Origin: Solanum dulcamara
Taxonomy: Eukaryota > Streptophyta > Magnoliopsida > Solanales > Solanaceae
Length of the DNA stretch: 64,000 nucleotides
Reading direction: 5' to 3'
NCBI RefSeq assembly: GCF_947179165.1
Contig: NC_077238.1
Coordinates: 60,178,257-60,242,256 of the forward strand
Positions 36,011-46,096 of the stretch are shown one piece after another. The notes under the pieces were generated by a model, which was not told the DNA's origin, did no database searches, and saw only the letters and a program-made list of their open reading frames with translations. Numbering within the stretch: the first letter of the stretch is position 1; each line of letters starts with the position of its first letter. Made by a program: the position numbers and the translations under genes.

Positions 36011-37132
36011 CATGTAGGGCATAAAACCTATTTTGGCATTGACCACTACCTTTTTGAGCTTGTCCTCCCTGATTAGTTTGCCCTTGAGGACGTCCTTCTC
36101 TAACTTTATTAGGGCATTTAGAGATCTTATGCCCTATTTTACCGTACCTAAAAAAAGCACTCATTCCAACCAAACACTTACCCCCATGACTCCTCCCATA
36201 CTTGATGTACTTAGGAGGAGTAGATTCACAAATACCACCACCTTGGGCCCTAGGGTTAGGCACTCTACCTTTGTAAAACCTTTGGCCCAAAGCTTGAGAG
36301 AAACCTTGATATTGGACTCTTTGTCCTTGATGAAAATGGCCATTACCACCACCAATCTTAGCATTAGAGAACTCGCCTTCAAACCGAGCCCTTTTGTACT
36401 CCTTCATCTTTCTATCTTTAAGCTTCTCTCCTTCTATTTGTTCAACATAGGTCATGAGCTGAGATATGTTTATTTCTCTCAGAAGCATAGCAGTTTGGTA
36501 TTCTTTACCAACCAAGTCGGACACTTCCAATATAAATTGACTCATTCGGGCATAGAGATCGTCAACCAAAGTAGGAGTATACTTATATAGCTTGTTGAAC
36601 TTCAGGACATACTCTCTCACACTCATGTGGCCTTTCTTGAGATTAATGAACTCCATCACTTTTGTTTTCCTTAGCTCAAGTAGGAAGAAAAGATAAACAA
36701 AAGCAAGCTTGAAGACTTCCCAACCAATAGGACCTTCATCAACTCTCTTGGACTTTCATTGAGTGTACCAAACTTGGGCAATACCCTTCAGTTGGTAGGC
36801 TGCCAACTCCTCTTTCTCTTTTGAAGTCACCCTGATAATTTCCGCCACTTTATACACCTCATTAATGAACTCTTAAGGATATTCATCTACCTTTGAACCA
36901 TGGAACTCAAGAGGGTCTATCCTTGCAAATTCCCTTACTCTAGATGCTGAAGTAGGAGCATTATGAGGAGAAACACCTCCTTAGTTTGCCATAACATGAG
37001 CTAGCACAGTGATAGAGGTCTGGAACTCCGCATTAGTCACTTGTTTGGGCAATAGACCATTTTCTATAGGAAATGAATGAGCGTGTTCTCCATTAGCGAC
37101 CCCTCTTTGAAAAGGTGCTCTTTTTGAGGCAT
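35964..37132 (-). pseudogene. Element N gag
   Basis: Start at 37132 by comparison with O (39660). A one-base shift follows at once, and the correct frame is 36981-37193 (RAPFQRGVANGEH, QVTNAEFQTSITVLAHVMAN). The central gag domain is at about 36660-36900. The 231-codon frame 35964-36659 holds MMEFINLKKGHMSVREYVLKF and YARMSQFILEVSDLV, a basic region rich in G, Q and R, and the zinc knuckle FFRYGKIGHKISKC, where the first two Cys are Phe and Tyr. Confidence 0.85.
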
Positions 37133-37334
37133 TTTCTGAAAATTGCAAAGAAAAATCATTAAGGAGATGAGGTCTTATAGTACACTCTATCACATGACAT
37201 AGATCATAAAAGAAGTAAAGATTTCCTAAAAATGCTTTATAGCCTCCTATTCATAGATGTGGCATGCTTCACACCCATGAATAACACTCTAGTTGATGCA
37301 GCATATTGGACTCCCTCGGGTACTCTTAAACTGT

Positions 37335-37346
37335 GCTCTAATACCA
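37335..37346 (-). other. PBS of element N
   Basis: Minus strand TGGTATTAGAGC, one base from the iMet site, 4 bp from the LTR end at 37351. Confidence 0.85.
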
Positions 37347-37350
37347 AGTT

Positions 37351-39380
37351 TGTCATGATCCAAACTAGGGTAAAGTCATGACACAGTGATAGAAACTCCA
37401 ATAGGCCCCAACCAAGCCTCTTGATATATCATAAGCATCTATAAGGTAAAGTAAGGCAAAAATGACATAAGAAAATATCAACACATGGGTCATAAAAGTA
37501 TAGGAGTATGATAACATAGACTCTACATAATTTGTCCAATGATACCTCTACTAATCAAGATGGGCAGTGGCTAAGATATGTCCCTAACTCACCCTTATAT
37601 CAAAGTAAAAAAAAGTCTTTAGAAAGGAACAAACTCATAACTTGCCCTCAATAAGATGAGGACTCACCAATCTTCGTATGATAGCAACTCAACTAGCCAA
37701 GTTTAGAAGGATGGATATATCTTCGATCCCTACATTATAATACAATATAGGCAATAAAGTATGTGTTAGTATATTCGAATGTACTAAGTATGCGGTCATG
37801 CCATGCATCGTAAAGCATAAAATACAATGATCAAAATACTAAACATGATATATAAGAGGATAAGTAAGGTCATGAGAGAAACCATAATGATCAAAGCATT
37901 AAGAGACATAATTGAGATCAGCAAGAACATAAAAGAGAGTATACATATGTGGGAGATAACCTTAACTGATATTAAGACCATGTGAGCTATAATATGGAAT
38001 TCGATGATCCCTACATTGAGAATAGGGGAGACTACCTACCAAGGTAGACTCTGTCCAATCATTGTTATCATTAAGTGCTATATGTAGATCCACTAGCTAG
38101 GCTATAAAGGCAATCTATGGTGGCGATGTAGTTTAAGGGACTAGAGGTTGCTACTAAGGCTTAGGTGGAGCTCCCACCTCAAAGTCCCTTTGGTGCTTAG
38201 TATATCTACCCACGGAATACATATAATAATCATAATCACTATAATAGATAATACTTGAGTAAATCATAGCTTTTCATAATCATACTTCATAACATATTCA
38301 TAGAAATAGCTCATTAAGGACTTGTGAAGGCATTCCATCATTACTCATTCTTTTCATATAACATCATTAGAGTCTTAGGTCACCTTCCTCAGTAAGGATC
38401 CTAAGTCACTTTTTTCACAAACTTGCATGCAACTCATGGTTAGATCATACTTGAGATTATACTTGAATAGTCATACTTGAAAGCAACATCATGTGATTAA
38501 TTAGTAATTCATTCTTACTTAGGAGGTAAATCATAAATAAAACACAATTCATGCACTTGAAAGAGTAGTTGATGAGAGGTAAAGATCAAATATGTAAAAG
38601 GGGTAGTGTAGGGAAAATTTAGGGCGGTGGCACATTGCTAGCCCGCTGTCCCAAGCCTGAAACTTCAGAGACCAGGGCATGGCACACTGCTGGCGCGCTA
38701 CCCTAGCCCCTAACAAATTTCTAGATTTTTCATTATTTTTCAAGTGTATTCATCCCTCATAATGAGATCCTAAGCCCTAAATAACAATACGACATTTATA
38801 TATGTAAAATCTACCAATTTCTATGCAATTATCATCATATTATGATATAATAGATTAGAGATCACATGGTAGACCATAGGTTCATGAAATAATTTAAAAT
38901 TTAGAAGACCCATAAATTATAGACTTGAAAATTGGTGAATTAAAGAAAGAATTCATTAAACTCGATGGGTAAAAGGTACCCATGGATGAAAATCCACATA
39001 CCTTGAGTGAATTGCTTGAGGAAAATTGAAAATCAATCGAGATTTTGAGAGGATCTTAGCTAGGTCTTCAATGGAGATATTGAGAGCCTTTTTTCAGAGA
39101 AAAGATTTTGTAGTTGAAGGATTCGGAAAGAATGAGAAGAATTAAGCGTTTTGGGTATTATATATATTAGGAATGTATCCAAACACTATCTAGATTCATT
39201 CACTACTTAAAAAGGATGAAATATATTAATGCATATATATATATATACATACATACATACTTAGGAAGCCTCCTTTTCTTCCATTTCATTTTATTACTTT
39301 CAAAAATATACTTGACCCAACAATAAACCCACCAAGGTCATTTAGACACTATATTGCCTCAAAACACTCGGGATCTTACA
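37351..39380 (-). repeat. 5' LTR of element N
   Basis: 2030 bp from TGTAAGATCCCGAG (39380, minus) to CATGACA (37351). TATA-like TATATATAATA near 39158-39168 (minus), donor-like AAGGTATGT at 39004-38996 (minus). A GC-rich dyad pair lies at 38620-38720. An (AT)n/(AC)n microsatellite is at 39230-39262, with a counterpart at 32234-32265. Confidence 0.85.
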
Positions 39381-39660
39381 CCTTATCAATGAACTCTTGG
39401 GGATTCTCATCAACTTTCGAGCCATGGAACTCGAGAGGGTTCATCCTTGCAAAGTTCCTCACTTTAGAGACCGGAGTAGAAGCATTAGGAGGAGAAACAA
39501 TTCCTTGGTTGGTCACAACTTGGGCTAGCATGGTAATAGCGGTTTGCAACTCTGCATTTATCACTTGGTCGGATAGGGGACTATTTCCTTGAGGAATTGG
39601 AGGAGCTTCATCTTCATTAGCATTGACCACTAATTGCATAGGTGCTCTTATTGGAGGCAT
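39381..39660 (-). pseudogene. Element O gag, N-terminal third
   Basis: The clean frame from ATG 39660 to the N insertion reads MPPIRAPMQLVVNANEDEAP, VINAELQTAITMLAQVVTNQ, RNFARMNPLEFHGSKVDENP and QEFIDKV. This is the standard start of gag in this lineage (V.NAE...ai.ml.q...nQ, then R.F.rMNP..F.GS). Continuation at 30796. The longer frame to 39798 starts upstream in the leader and is less likely. Confidence 0.85.
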
Positions 39661-39860
39661 TTCTGAAAATTGCAAAGAACAATCATTAGGGAGAGGAAGT
39701 CTTAGAGTATACTCTATCGCATGACATAGATCATGAAAGAAGTGAGGATTTCCTAAAATGCCGCATAGCCTCCTATTCATAGATGTGACGCACTTCAACC
39801 CATAAATAAGATTCTACTTGACATGAAATGTTGGACTCCCTAGGATATCTTAAATCTTGT
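39661..39860 (-). other. Leader of element O
   Basis: 200 bp between PBS and gag ATG, homologous to the N leader at 37133-37334. Confidence 0.6.
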
Positions 39861-39872
39861 ACTCTGATACCA
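39861..39872 (-). other. PBS of element O
   Basis: Minus strand TGGTATCAGAGT, one change from the iMet site. Confidence 0.85.
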
Positions 39873-39876
39873 AGTT

Positions 39877-40914
39877 TTTCATAACCCAGACTAGGCCCTA
39901 GATATGACACGACAATCAAAATCCCAAAGAGGCTCCAACCAAGCCTCTTTACATATCGTAAGCTTACATAAGATAAGGTAAAGAGAAAATGATATAAGTA
40001 AAGAGTCTCAAACATGAATCATAAAAGTGGGGGAGTATGACAACATAGACTCTACTTAATTTATCAAACAAATGCCTCTACTAATCAAGACGGACAGGGG
40101 CTAAGATATGTCTCTATTACACCCTCAACATGAATATAACAAAAGTTTTTAAAATGAAACAAACCCATAACTTGCCCTCGATAGATCAGGACTCACCATA
40201 ACTTCATTGGATAGGAACTCAACTAGCCAAGTATGGAAGGAATGTGATCCTCGAATCCTACATTATGAGACAATGTAGGCAACTAATATATGTTAGTATG
40301 TTTGAATGTACCAAGTATGTGGGCATGCCATATAATATAAAACATACATCACGATGATCAAATAACATGTATGATATAAAAGAGTATAAGTGGAGTCATG
40401 AAAAAACCGTAGTTTGATTAAGGCACTTAAAAGACATAAATGAAATCATAAAATAATATAAGAGAATATACATATGTGGGATATAACCATAATCGACAAT
40501 AAGACCATGGGAGCTATAACATGGAATCCCGATGTCTCCCATACAATGGAAGAAAGGAAAATCTACTTGTCAAGGTAGACTCTACCCTGCTAGTCGGGTC
40601 ATGAACATATGCTACATGTGGATCCACTAACTAGTCTATAAAGGCAAATCCTACTATGGCATGTAGTTATAAGACTAGAGACTTTATATAAAGACCCCAA
40701 AAGTCGAGCCCCCACCTCAAGTCTCATTCGGTGCTAAGTTAAATCTCAAGAATACATAACATAGTAATCATACTTAACAAATATCATAAACTTGACCATA
40801 GGTTTAAAACTCATAGAAAAGCTCATTTTATATCATAATTGCAATGTGAGTAATAGCCTTTAAACATTATAAGTCATACTTGCATAATTCATATCATTAG
40901 ATTTCTAGGTCACC
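39877..40914 (-). repeat. 5' LTR of element O, inner part
   Basis: Family-C LTR closest to the copy at 16145-18397 (shared GACCCGGCTAGCAGGGTAGA in reverse complement near 40590). Interrupted by the LINE and resumes at 48736. Confidence 0.85.
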
Positions 40915-40917
40915 AAT

Positions 40918-41892
40918 ATGGCTACCAGGTTTGAACTTAATAATGATGTGGAAGTTATGGAGTACAACAATGCCAAAGGCCCAGGTATTGACTTAGCTCT
41001 CCTCAGATCCCTGAAATCCCCATTGTATATTTTTGTTGCTATTGATTCAGAAGTTGCTGGAGGTATGGATGGAAAAGTACAGGATATATCCACTAACCTG
41101 CAGGATGGGGAATCCTTAGGAGGTGGGAGACTGTCTTATGTTTTGAATGAGAGCCAAAACACTGACCCTAGGTGTGACTTTAGAGCCACTTCTACCACTA
41201 AACTCAATGATCAAAATGTCACAGCAACTCCAAAACTCAGGCAAGCATAGGACCCTACAGATGTTTCTATCTTGCAAGCAAACAAAGGTTCTATGGCCAA
41301 AGACATGGGATCATTTGCAAGTACTAGTGGTAAAGCCTCTACTAATAAAATAAATAAGTTGACCAAGAAACGAAGAGAGGCACTTAAAAAGAAGATTCAG
41401 GAGAAAAACTGTGTTGAAAAAAGTCCTCTTACTAAGGTATTTGACACAGCAGAAAAGGAGGTTGAGGTTCCTTCAGGATGTCAGCAGTTTGTGTTGGATG
41501 ATGATCAAATAAGTATTGATATTTCTCTCCTACAAGCTCATTATAATAATACACCAACTCAACAAATGGCTAAGAAAATTCCTGATCAAAGCACAAAGTC
41601 TCAGTTGGAAAGTATATTGAACACTAACATAAAAGTCCCTCCAGACATAGATGAATATGCTGTAGATGAGTCTGAAGCTGAGGATGACAATGATATCCAA
41701 TCCATGCAGGGTCAAGATGAAGATGAAAATGCTAGTGATCACCTGCTCACAGCTTTCAGTCCAACCACTGAGAATGATAGGGACTTAGAATATAAAATTC
41801 AGCAGCTTATCAAATCTCAAGGATTATCCCCTAGAGGAGTGCACAAAACTATGTATAATGTCAAGCCAAATAGCCCCACTAACTCTTCATAA
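40918..41892 (+). pseudogene. LINE ORF1, C-terminal part
   Basis: One continuous frame of 325 codons split by a single TAG at 41248. It is low-complexity and charged: a basic stretch KINKLTKKRREALKKKIQEK near 41345-41405, then acidic DESEAEDDNDIQ and GQDEDEN, and LIKSQGLSPRGVH near the end. Plant L1 ORF1 proteins are RNA-binding; the RRM or CCHC part would lie upstream and is missing. The identity rests mainly on position before ORF2. The minus frame at 41530-41742 is a shadow. Confidence 0.7.
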
Positions 41893-41935
41893 CAGTCAGA
41901 CCACATACTAGACTATTTATCTCCAAAATATCCCA

Positions 41936-42760
41936 ATGATTAATATACTCAATTGGAATGTAAGAGGTATTAATACCCAAGGAGCCATGGAAAGACTTTA
42001 AGTCCCTTAAGAGTATCCATCAAATATCTATTATTGCCATTTTGGAGCCATTCTTAGATAGTTCTCAAATTCAGCAATTCAGAAATCAACTCAGCATGGA
42101 CCATGCCATCAGCAATCTAAACGGTAAGATTTGGATTTTTTAGACTAAGGATATTGACTGCAGGATATTGGAAAATAGGGAGCAGTTGATTACTTGTGAA
42201 TTGAACTATGTAATGTCCCCCAATCAGTACATTGCTACTTTTGTATATGCAAAATGCAAGGACCATCTCAGAAGACCCCTATGGAATAACATGCTACAGC
42301 AGTCAAATACATCCTTTCCATGGTGCACTCTAGGGGACTTTAATATTATTATAGATCCTGAAAAGAAACTAGAGGGTGTAACCTACAACATGAGAAAGAG
42401 TTTGGAATTTATTAGCACGATTGAAGCCTGTGGTTTGTAGGATTTGGGGTTCTTAGGACAAAAATATACCTGGTCTATCTAAGAGGTATAATGTTCAGAA
42501 TATGGAAGAGATTAGATAGAGGTATGTGCAATGACAAATGGCTAGAGGTGATGCCTCAGACTACCATTACTCACCTACCTACAGCAGGGTCAGATCATTG
42601 TCCTTTACTCTTGGAAATGACTGAACACAATCATTATCACATCAAATACTTCAAATTCCTAAATTGTTGGACAGACCACCCATCTTTTATGGAGATGGTT
42701 AGCAGGTGCTGGAGAAGGATACAGAGGGTAATCCAATGTGGTGCTTCTATCAGAAAATAA
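41936..42760 (+). pseudogene. LINE ORF2 endonuclease domain
   Basis: Apurinic/apyrimidinic-type endonuclease that would nick the target. Motifs in order: ILNWNVRGINTQGAMERL at 41942, IISII.LEPF type stretch, ATFVYAKC at 42235, LGDFNIII near 42330, DLGF.GQKYTWS after a TAG at 42438, RLDRGMCNDKW at 42512, and AGSDHCPLLLEM at 42580. The Asp-Asn and Ser-Asp-His catalytic motifs are present, but the domain is spread over three frames with shifts near 42000, 42150 and 42480. Confidence 0.85.
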
Positions 42761-44540
42761 AGAGGCTATCTGCCACTCTTAGTAGCTGGTCCAAGTTACA
42801 GTTTGGGGATATCTATGCCAAAGTGAAAGAATATAAGGAAAAGTCTAGATAAGCTGAAGAGAAACTGATTTCTGTCAACAATGAGGAGTGCAGAACCAAA
42901 CTTCATTCCATTAATGTTGAATATATTAGATACTTGAAAATGGAGGAATCCATGCTCAAGCAAAAAACTCAGTTGCAATGGTTCAAAGAAGGTGATATGA
43001 ACTCCAAATATTTTCATGCTTTGATCAGAAGAAGGAGGAGGAAACTTCATATCCATAGCATTCAAAATAAGGAGGGTGCCTGGCTACAAGGAGATGATGA
43101 GATAGCCAAGGATGCATGTGACCATTTCCAATACATTTTCACGGGTAAAGATGAACATATTCAGGAGGATGCACTGCAATGTATCCCAAGGATGGTCAGC
43201 ACGGAACATAATAGAGATCTTTAAGCTATCCCTACTATGGAAGATCTAAGGACTCTTGTCTTCTTCATGAATCCCAATTCAGCTGAAGGCCCTGATGGGA
43301 TGAATGGAAAGTTCTTCCAAGTGTGCTGGGATATTATAAAAGAGAATCTACTCAAAGTGGTCCATGCCTTCTTCTGTGGACAAACCTTACCTAAATATTA
43401 TACCCATACCTGTTTGGTTTTACTCCCAAAAGTAAACCATCCTTACAAATTATCAGAATTTAGGCCTATAAGCCTTAGCAACTTCACAAACAAAATTATC
43501 TCCAAACATCTCACATACAGATTAGCTCCTATTCTACCCAATCTCATATCTCTTAACCAATCTGGTTTTGTTAAGAATAGGAGCATCTTAGAGAATATAA
43601 CACTTGCCCAAAAGATCATCCACCAAATCAAGAAGCCTAATGTGGGAGGTAATGTTGCTATCAAACTAGACATGGCCAAGGCATATGATAGAGTCTCTTG
43701 GTCCTATATAATCTTGGTCTTGAGGAGAATGGGCTTTGGGGAAGAGTTCATTGACATGGTAAGGAGACTTATGTCATATAACTGGTACTCCATCATCATT
43801 AATGGCTCGAGGCATGGCTTCTTTCACTCCATAAGAGACCTTAAACAAGGGGACCCTCTTTCCCCAGCCTTATTCATTCTTGGTGCTGAAGTCCTATCTA
43901 GACTCTTAAACAATCTCCATCAGCATCCACAATATCATGGCTTCTTTATGGAAAAGAGAGGACCTCAGATTAATCATCTCAGCTTTGCAGATGATATAAT
44001 CATTTTCTCATCTGGGAGGTCTTAGACTTTGTAGCTCATTATGGAGACCTTACATACCTATGAGAATTTCTCAGGTCAACTAATAAACAGAGATAAGAGT
44101 CACTACATGCTGCCTCCTAATGCCTTCAACTCTACTGTGAGAAGAATCAAGAATGTTACAGGCTTCAAGCAGAAGAATAGCCCTATCACATACTTAGGGT
44201 GTCCTTTCTATATTGGTAGGCAAAAGATCATCTACTACTCTGATCTTATTGCTAAGGTTGTGGCTAGGATAAATGGATGGCAAGCCAAGCTACTCAGCTA
44301 TGGAGGAAGAGTTACTTTGATTAAACATGTCATCCAGGCACTTCCCATTCACTTGTTGTCTGCTAGTTCCCCACCTGTAACCACCATCAAGCAAATTTAG
44401 AGCATCACAACCAACTTCTTCTAGGGATGGAAGAATGAAAAAAGGACATATCATTGGTTCTCTTGGAAGAATCTAAGTTATCCCTATGAGGAAAGTGGTA
44501 TTGGAGTGAGATTAATATCAAATGTAGCCAAGTCTTTCCA
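42761..44540 (+). pseudogene. LINE ORF2 reverse transcriptase
   Basis: Single frame from about 42934 with nonsense codons. The linker has QWFKEGDMNSKYFHALIRRR and GPDGMNGKFFQVCWD. RT: LPKVNHP, EFRPISLSNFTNKIISK, NQSGFVKNRSILENI, IKLDMAKAYDRVSW (first Asp), GDPLSPALFILGAEVLSR, HLSFADDIIIFS (catalytic FADD intact), then LINRDKS and TYLGCPFYIGR. Stops at 43222, 44023 and 44398, and a few downstream, are all TAG or TAA. Would perform target-primed reverse transcription. Confidence 0.92.
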
Positions 44541-45420
44541 ATACAAATAATGGTGGATTTTCAGAACCAAGAACTCTCTATGGGGTGAGTTCCTCAAAGC
44601 CATGTACTATTAGAGATCAAATCCTATAACCAAAAAGTGGCATACAGTACAATCTCTGATATGGAAACAGCTGATGAAGAACAAACATAATGTTGAGCCT
44701 CATATCCAATGGCAGCTACAATCAGGTTCTTGCCTTTTTTGGTGGGATAACTGGTTAGGAGTTATCCCCTTAGCAAATTTAAGGTCTGTCAGTTGTAGAC
44801 TGAATAATACTAAGGTGTCCTCTTTCATAATCAATGATCAATGGAATATAGGAATGGTCACTCATGTAGCCCCTCCATAGTTTGTACCTAGTATTCTAGC
44901 TGCTAAAATCAACTATCAACCTCACAAGCTTGATCAGGCCTCATGGAAACCTAATAGCAGTGGGGAATTTAGTTGCTCTTCTGCATGGGAACTTATCAGG
45001 GACAAAAGGAATAAGACAAGGATCAATTCTCAAACATGGCATAAGCACATACCTTTTAAATATTCTTTTCTTCTGTAGAGAGCACTTAGAGGGAAGCTCC
45101 CTACTAATGAAAAACTCATCAGCTTTGGAGAAGCCCCAGCCTAGTGTTACTACTGCTATAGACCTAGATTAGATACCATTGACCATGAATTTGTTTCTGG
45201 AAACTTTGCTAGGAAAGTTTGGAGTGTATTTGCTAATTCTTTGGGGATTAACAAGGATTACACACCCCTTAAAAGTCTGATGATGAAGTGATGGTCCACA
45301 AAATACAATAATGGTGTCCATAAGCTCATCCTACAAGCTACTCCAATCTTTATATATTGGAACCTATGGAAAAATAGGTGTTCTATCAGATATGGAGGGA
45401 AGCAGTCCAACATTACAAGA
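44541..45420 (+). pseudogene. LINE ORF2 C-terminal zinc-binding region
   Basis: Same frame as RT. WQLQSGSCLFWWDNWLG near 44710-44755 matches the G.G...FW.D.W motif that follows RT in plant LINEs. The zinc-binding RT-associated domain near 45060-45180 is distorted by stops. A final W..W.NRC block (YWNLWKNRCSIRYGGKQ) appears at about 45355-45405. Confidence 0.75.
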
Positions 45421-46096
45421 GTGATGTACTCAGTGTTTAAAGATAACTTCAACCTGCTGAGCACTACATACCCTTATATCAGCTGGCAAAATAACTGGAG
45501 GGAACTGGTCCCTCTTGTGGAAAAATGTACTAATGAAGTCACTGTTAGTACTGTCTATTGGAAAAAACCTTCAGCTCACATGGTGAAGCTGAAAACTGAT
45601 GGTAGTGCACTTCACAACACTGGAAAAATAGGAGGGGGAGGACTGCTAAGGAACCCTCAAGGTGATCTTCTCTTTGCCTTTTCAGCCCTTTTTGGAGAAG
45701 GCACAAATAACCAATCTGAGATGCTGGCAGCCATCTTTGGTTTGACTTGGTGTCTCCAATTAGGATACATAAAAGTGATCCTAGAAGTAGACTCCGAGCT
45801 CCTAATCAAATAGATAAAACACTCAGCCCAACCACCATGGAATGTCAAGGCACAGCTTTAACAACTGCAGGAAATCAGCCATCAGTTCCAAGTTTTCAAA
45901 TGCAGCCACACCTATAGAGAAACCAATTTTGTAGTTGATGTCTTGTCCAAACATAGTCACAAATACACTGCCCCACATCTATATCTCACTAAGCATGAGC
46001 TTCCTAAAGAGGCAAGAGCATACCTTGAACTTGACAAACTGGAAATGGCCAACTTCAGAAGAAGAAGGCTTAAGAGAATCAAGAAACCTACATGAC
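45421..46096 (+). pseudogene. LINE RNase H domain
   Basis: Frame 45421-45813 has VKLKTDGSALHNTGKIGGGG (first Asp), FGEGTNNQSEMLAAIFGL (Glu) and VILEVDSELLIK (third Asp). After a TAG it continues with YRETNFVVDVLSKHSH, where most relatives have AD.LAK.. This is the archaeal/plant-type RNase H found at the end of ORF2 in many angiosperm L1 elements. It ends near 46096 with a lysine- and arginine-rich tail. Confidence 0.9.

Larger units (their letters stand above)
30797..39380 (-). mobile_element. Element N, complete Ty3/Gypsy insertion in gag of O
   Basis: 8584 bp with LTRs at both ends, PBS, gag, protease, RT, RNase H, integrase and PPT, all in minus orientation. Flanking pentamers are CCTCA (30792-30796) and CCTTA (39381-39385), a TSD with one change. 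Joining the flanks restores the gag reading across the site by comparison with N's own gag (CACCTCATTAATGAACTC at about 36860). O and N belong to the same family, so this is a within-family nested insertion. Confidence 0.9.

Noticed and set aside
36033..36590. 185-codon plus-strand frame
   Set aside because: Antisense shadow of the 231-codon gag frame of element N, which has clear gag motifs on the minus strand.
39230..39262. CRISPR-like or satellite array
   Set aside because: Simple (AT)n/(ACAT)n microsatellite in an LTR, with a counterpart at 32234-32265 in the partner LTR.
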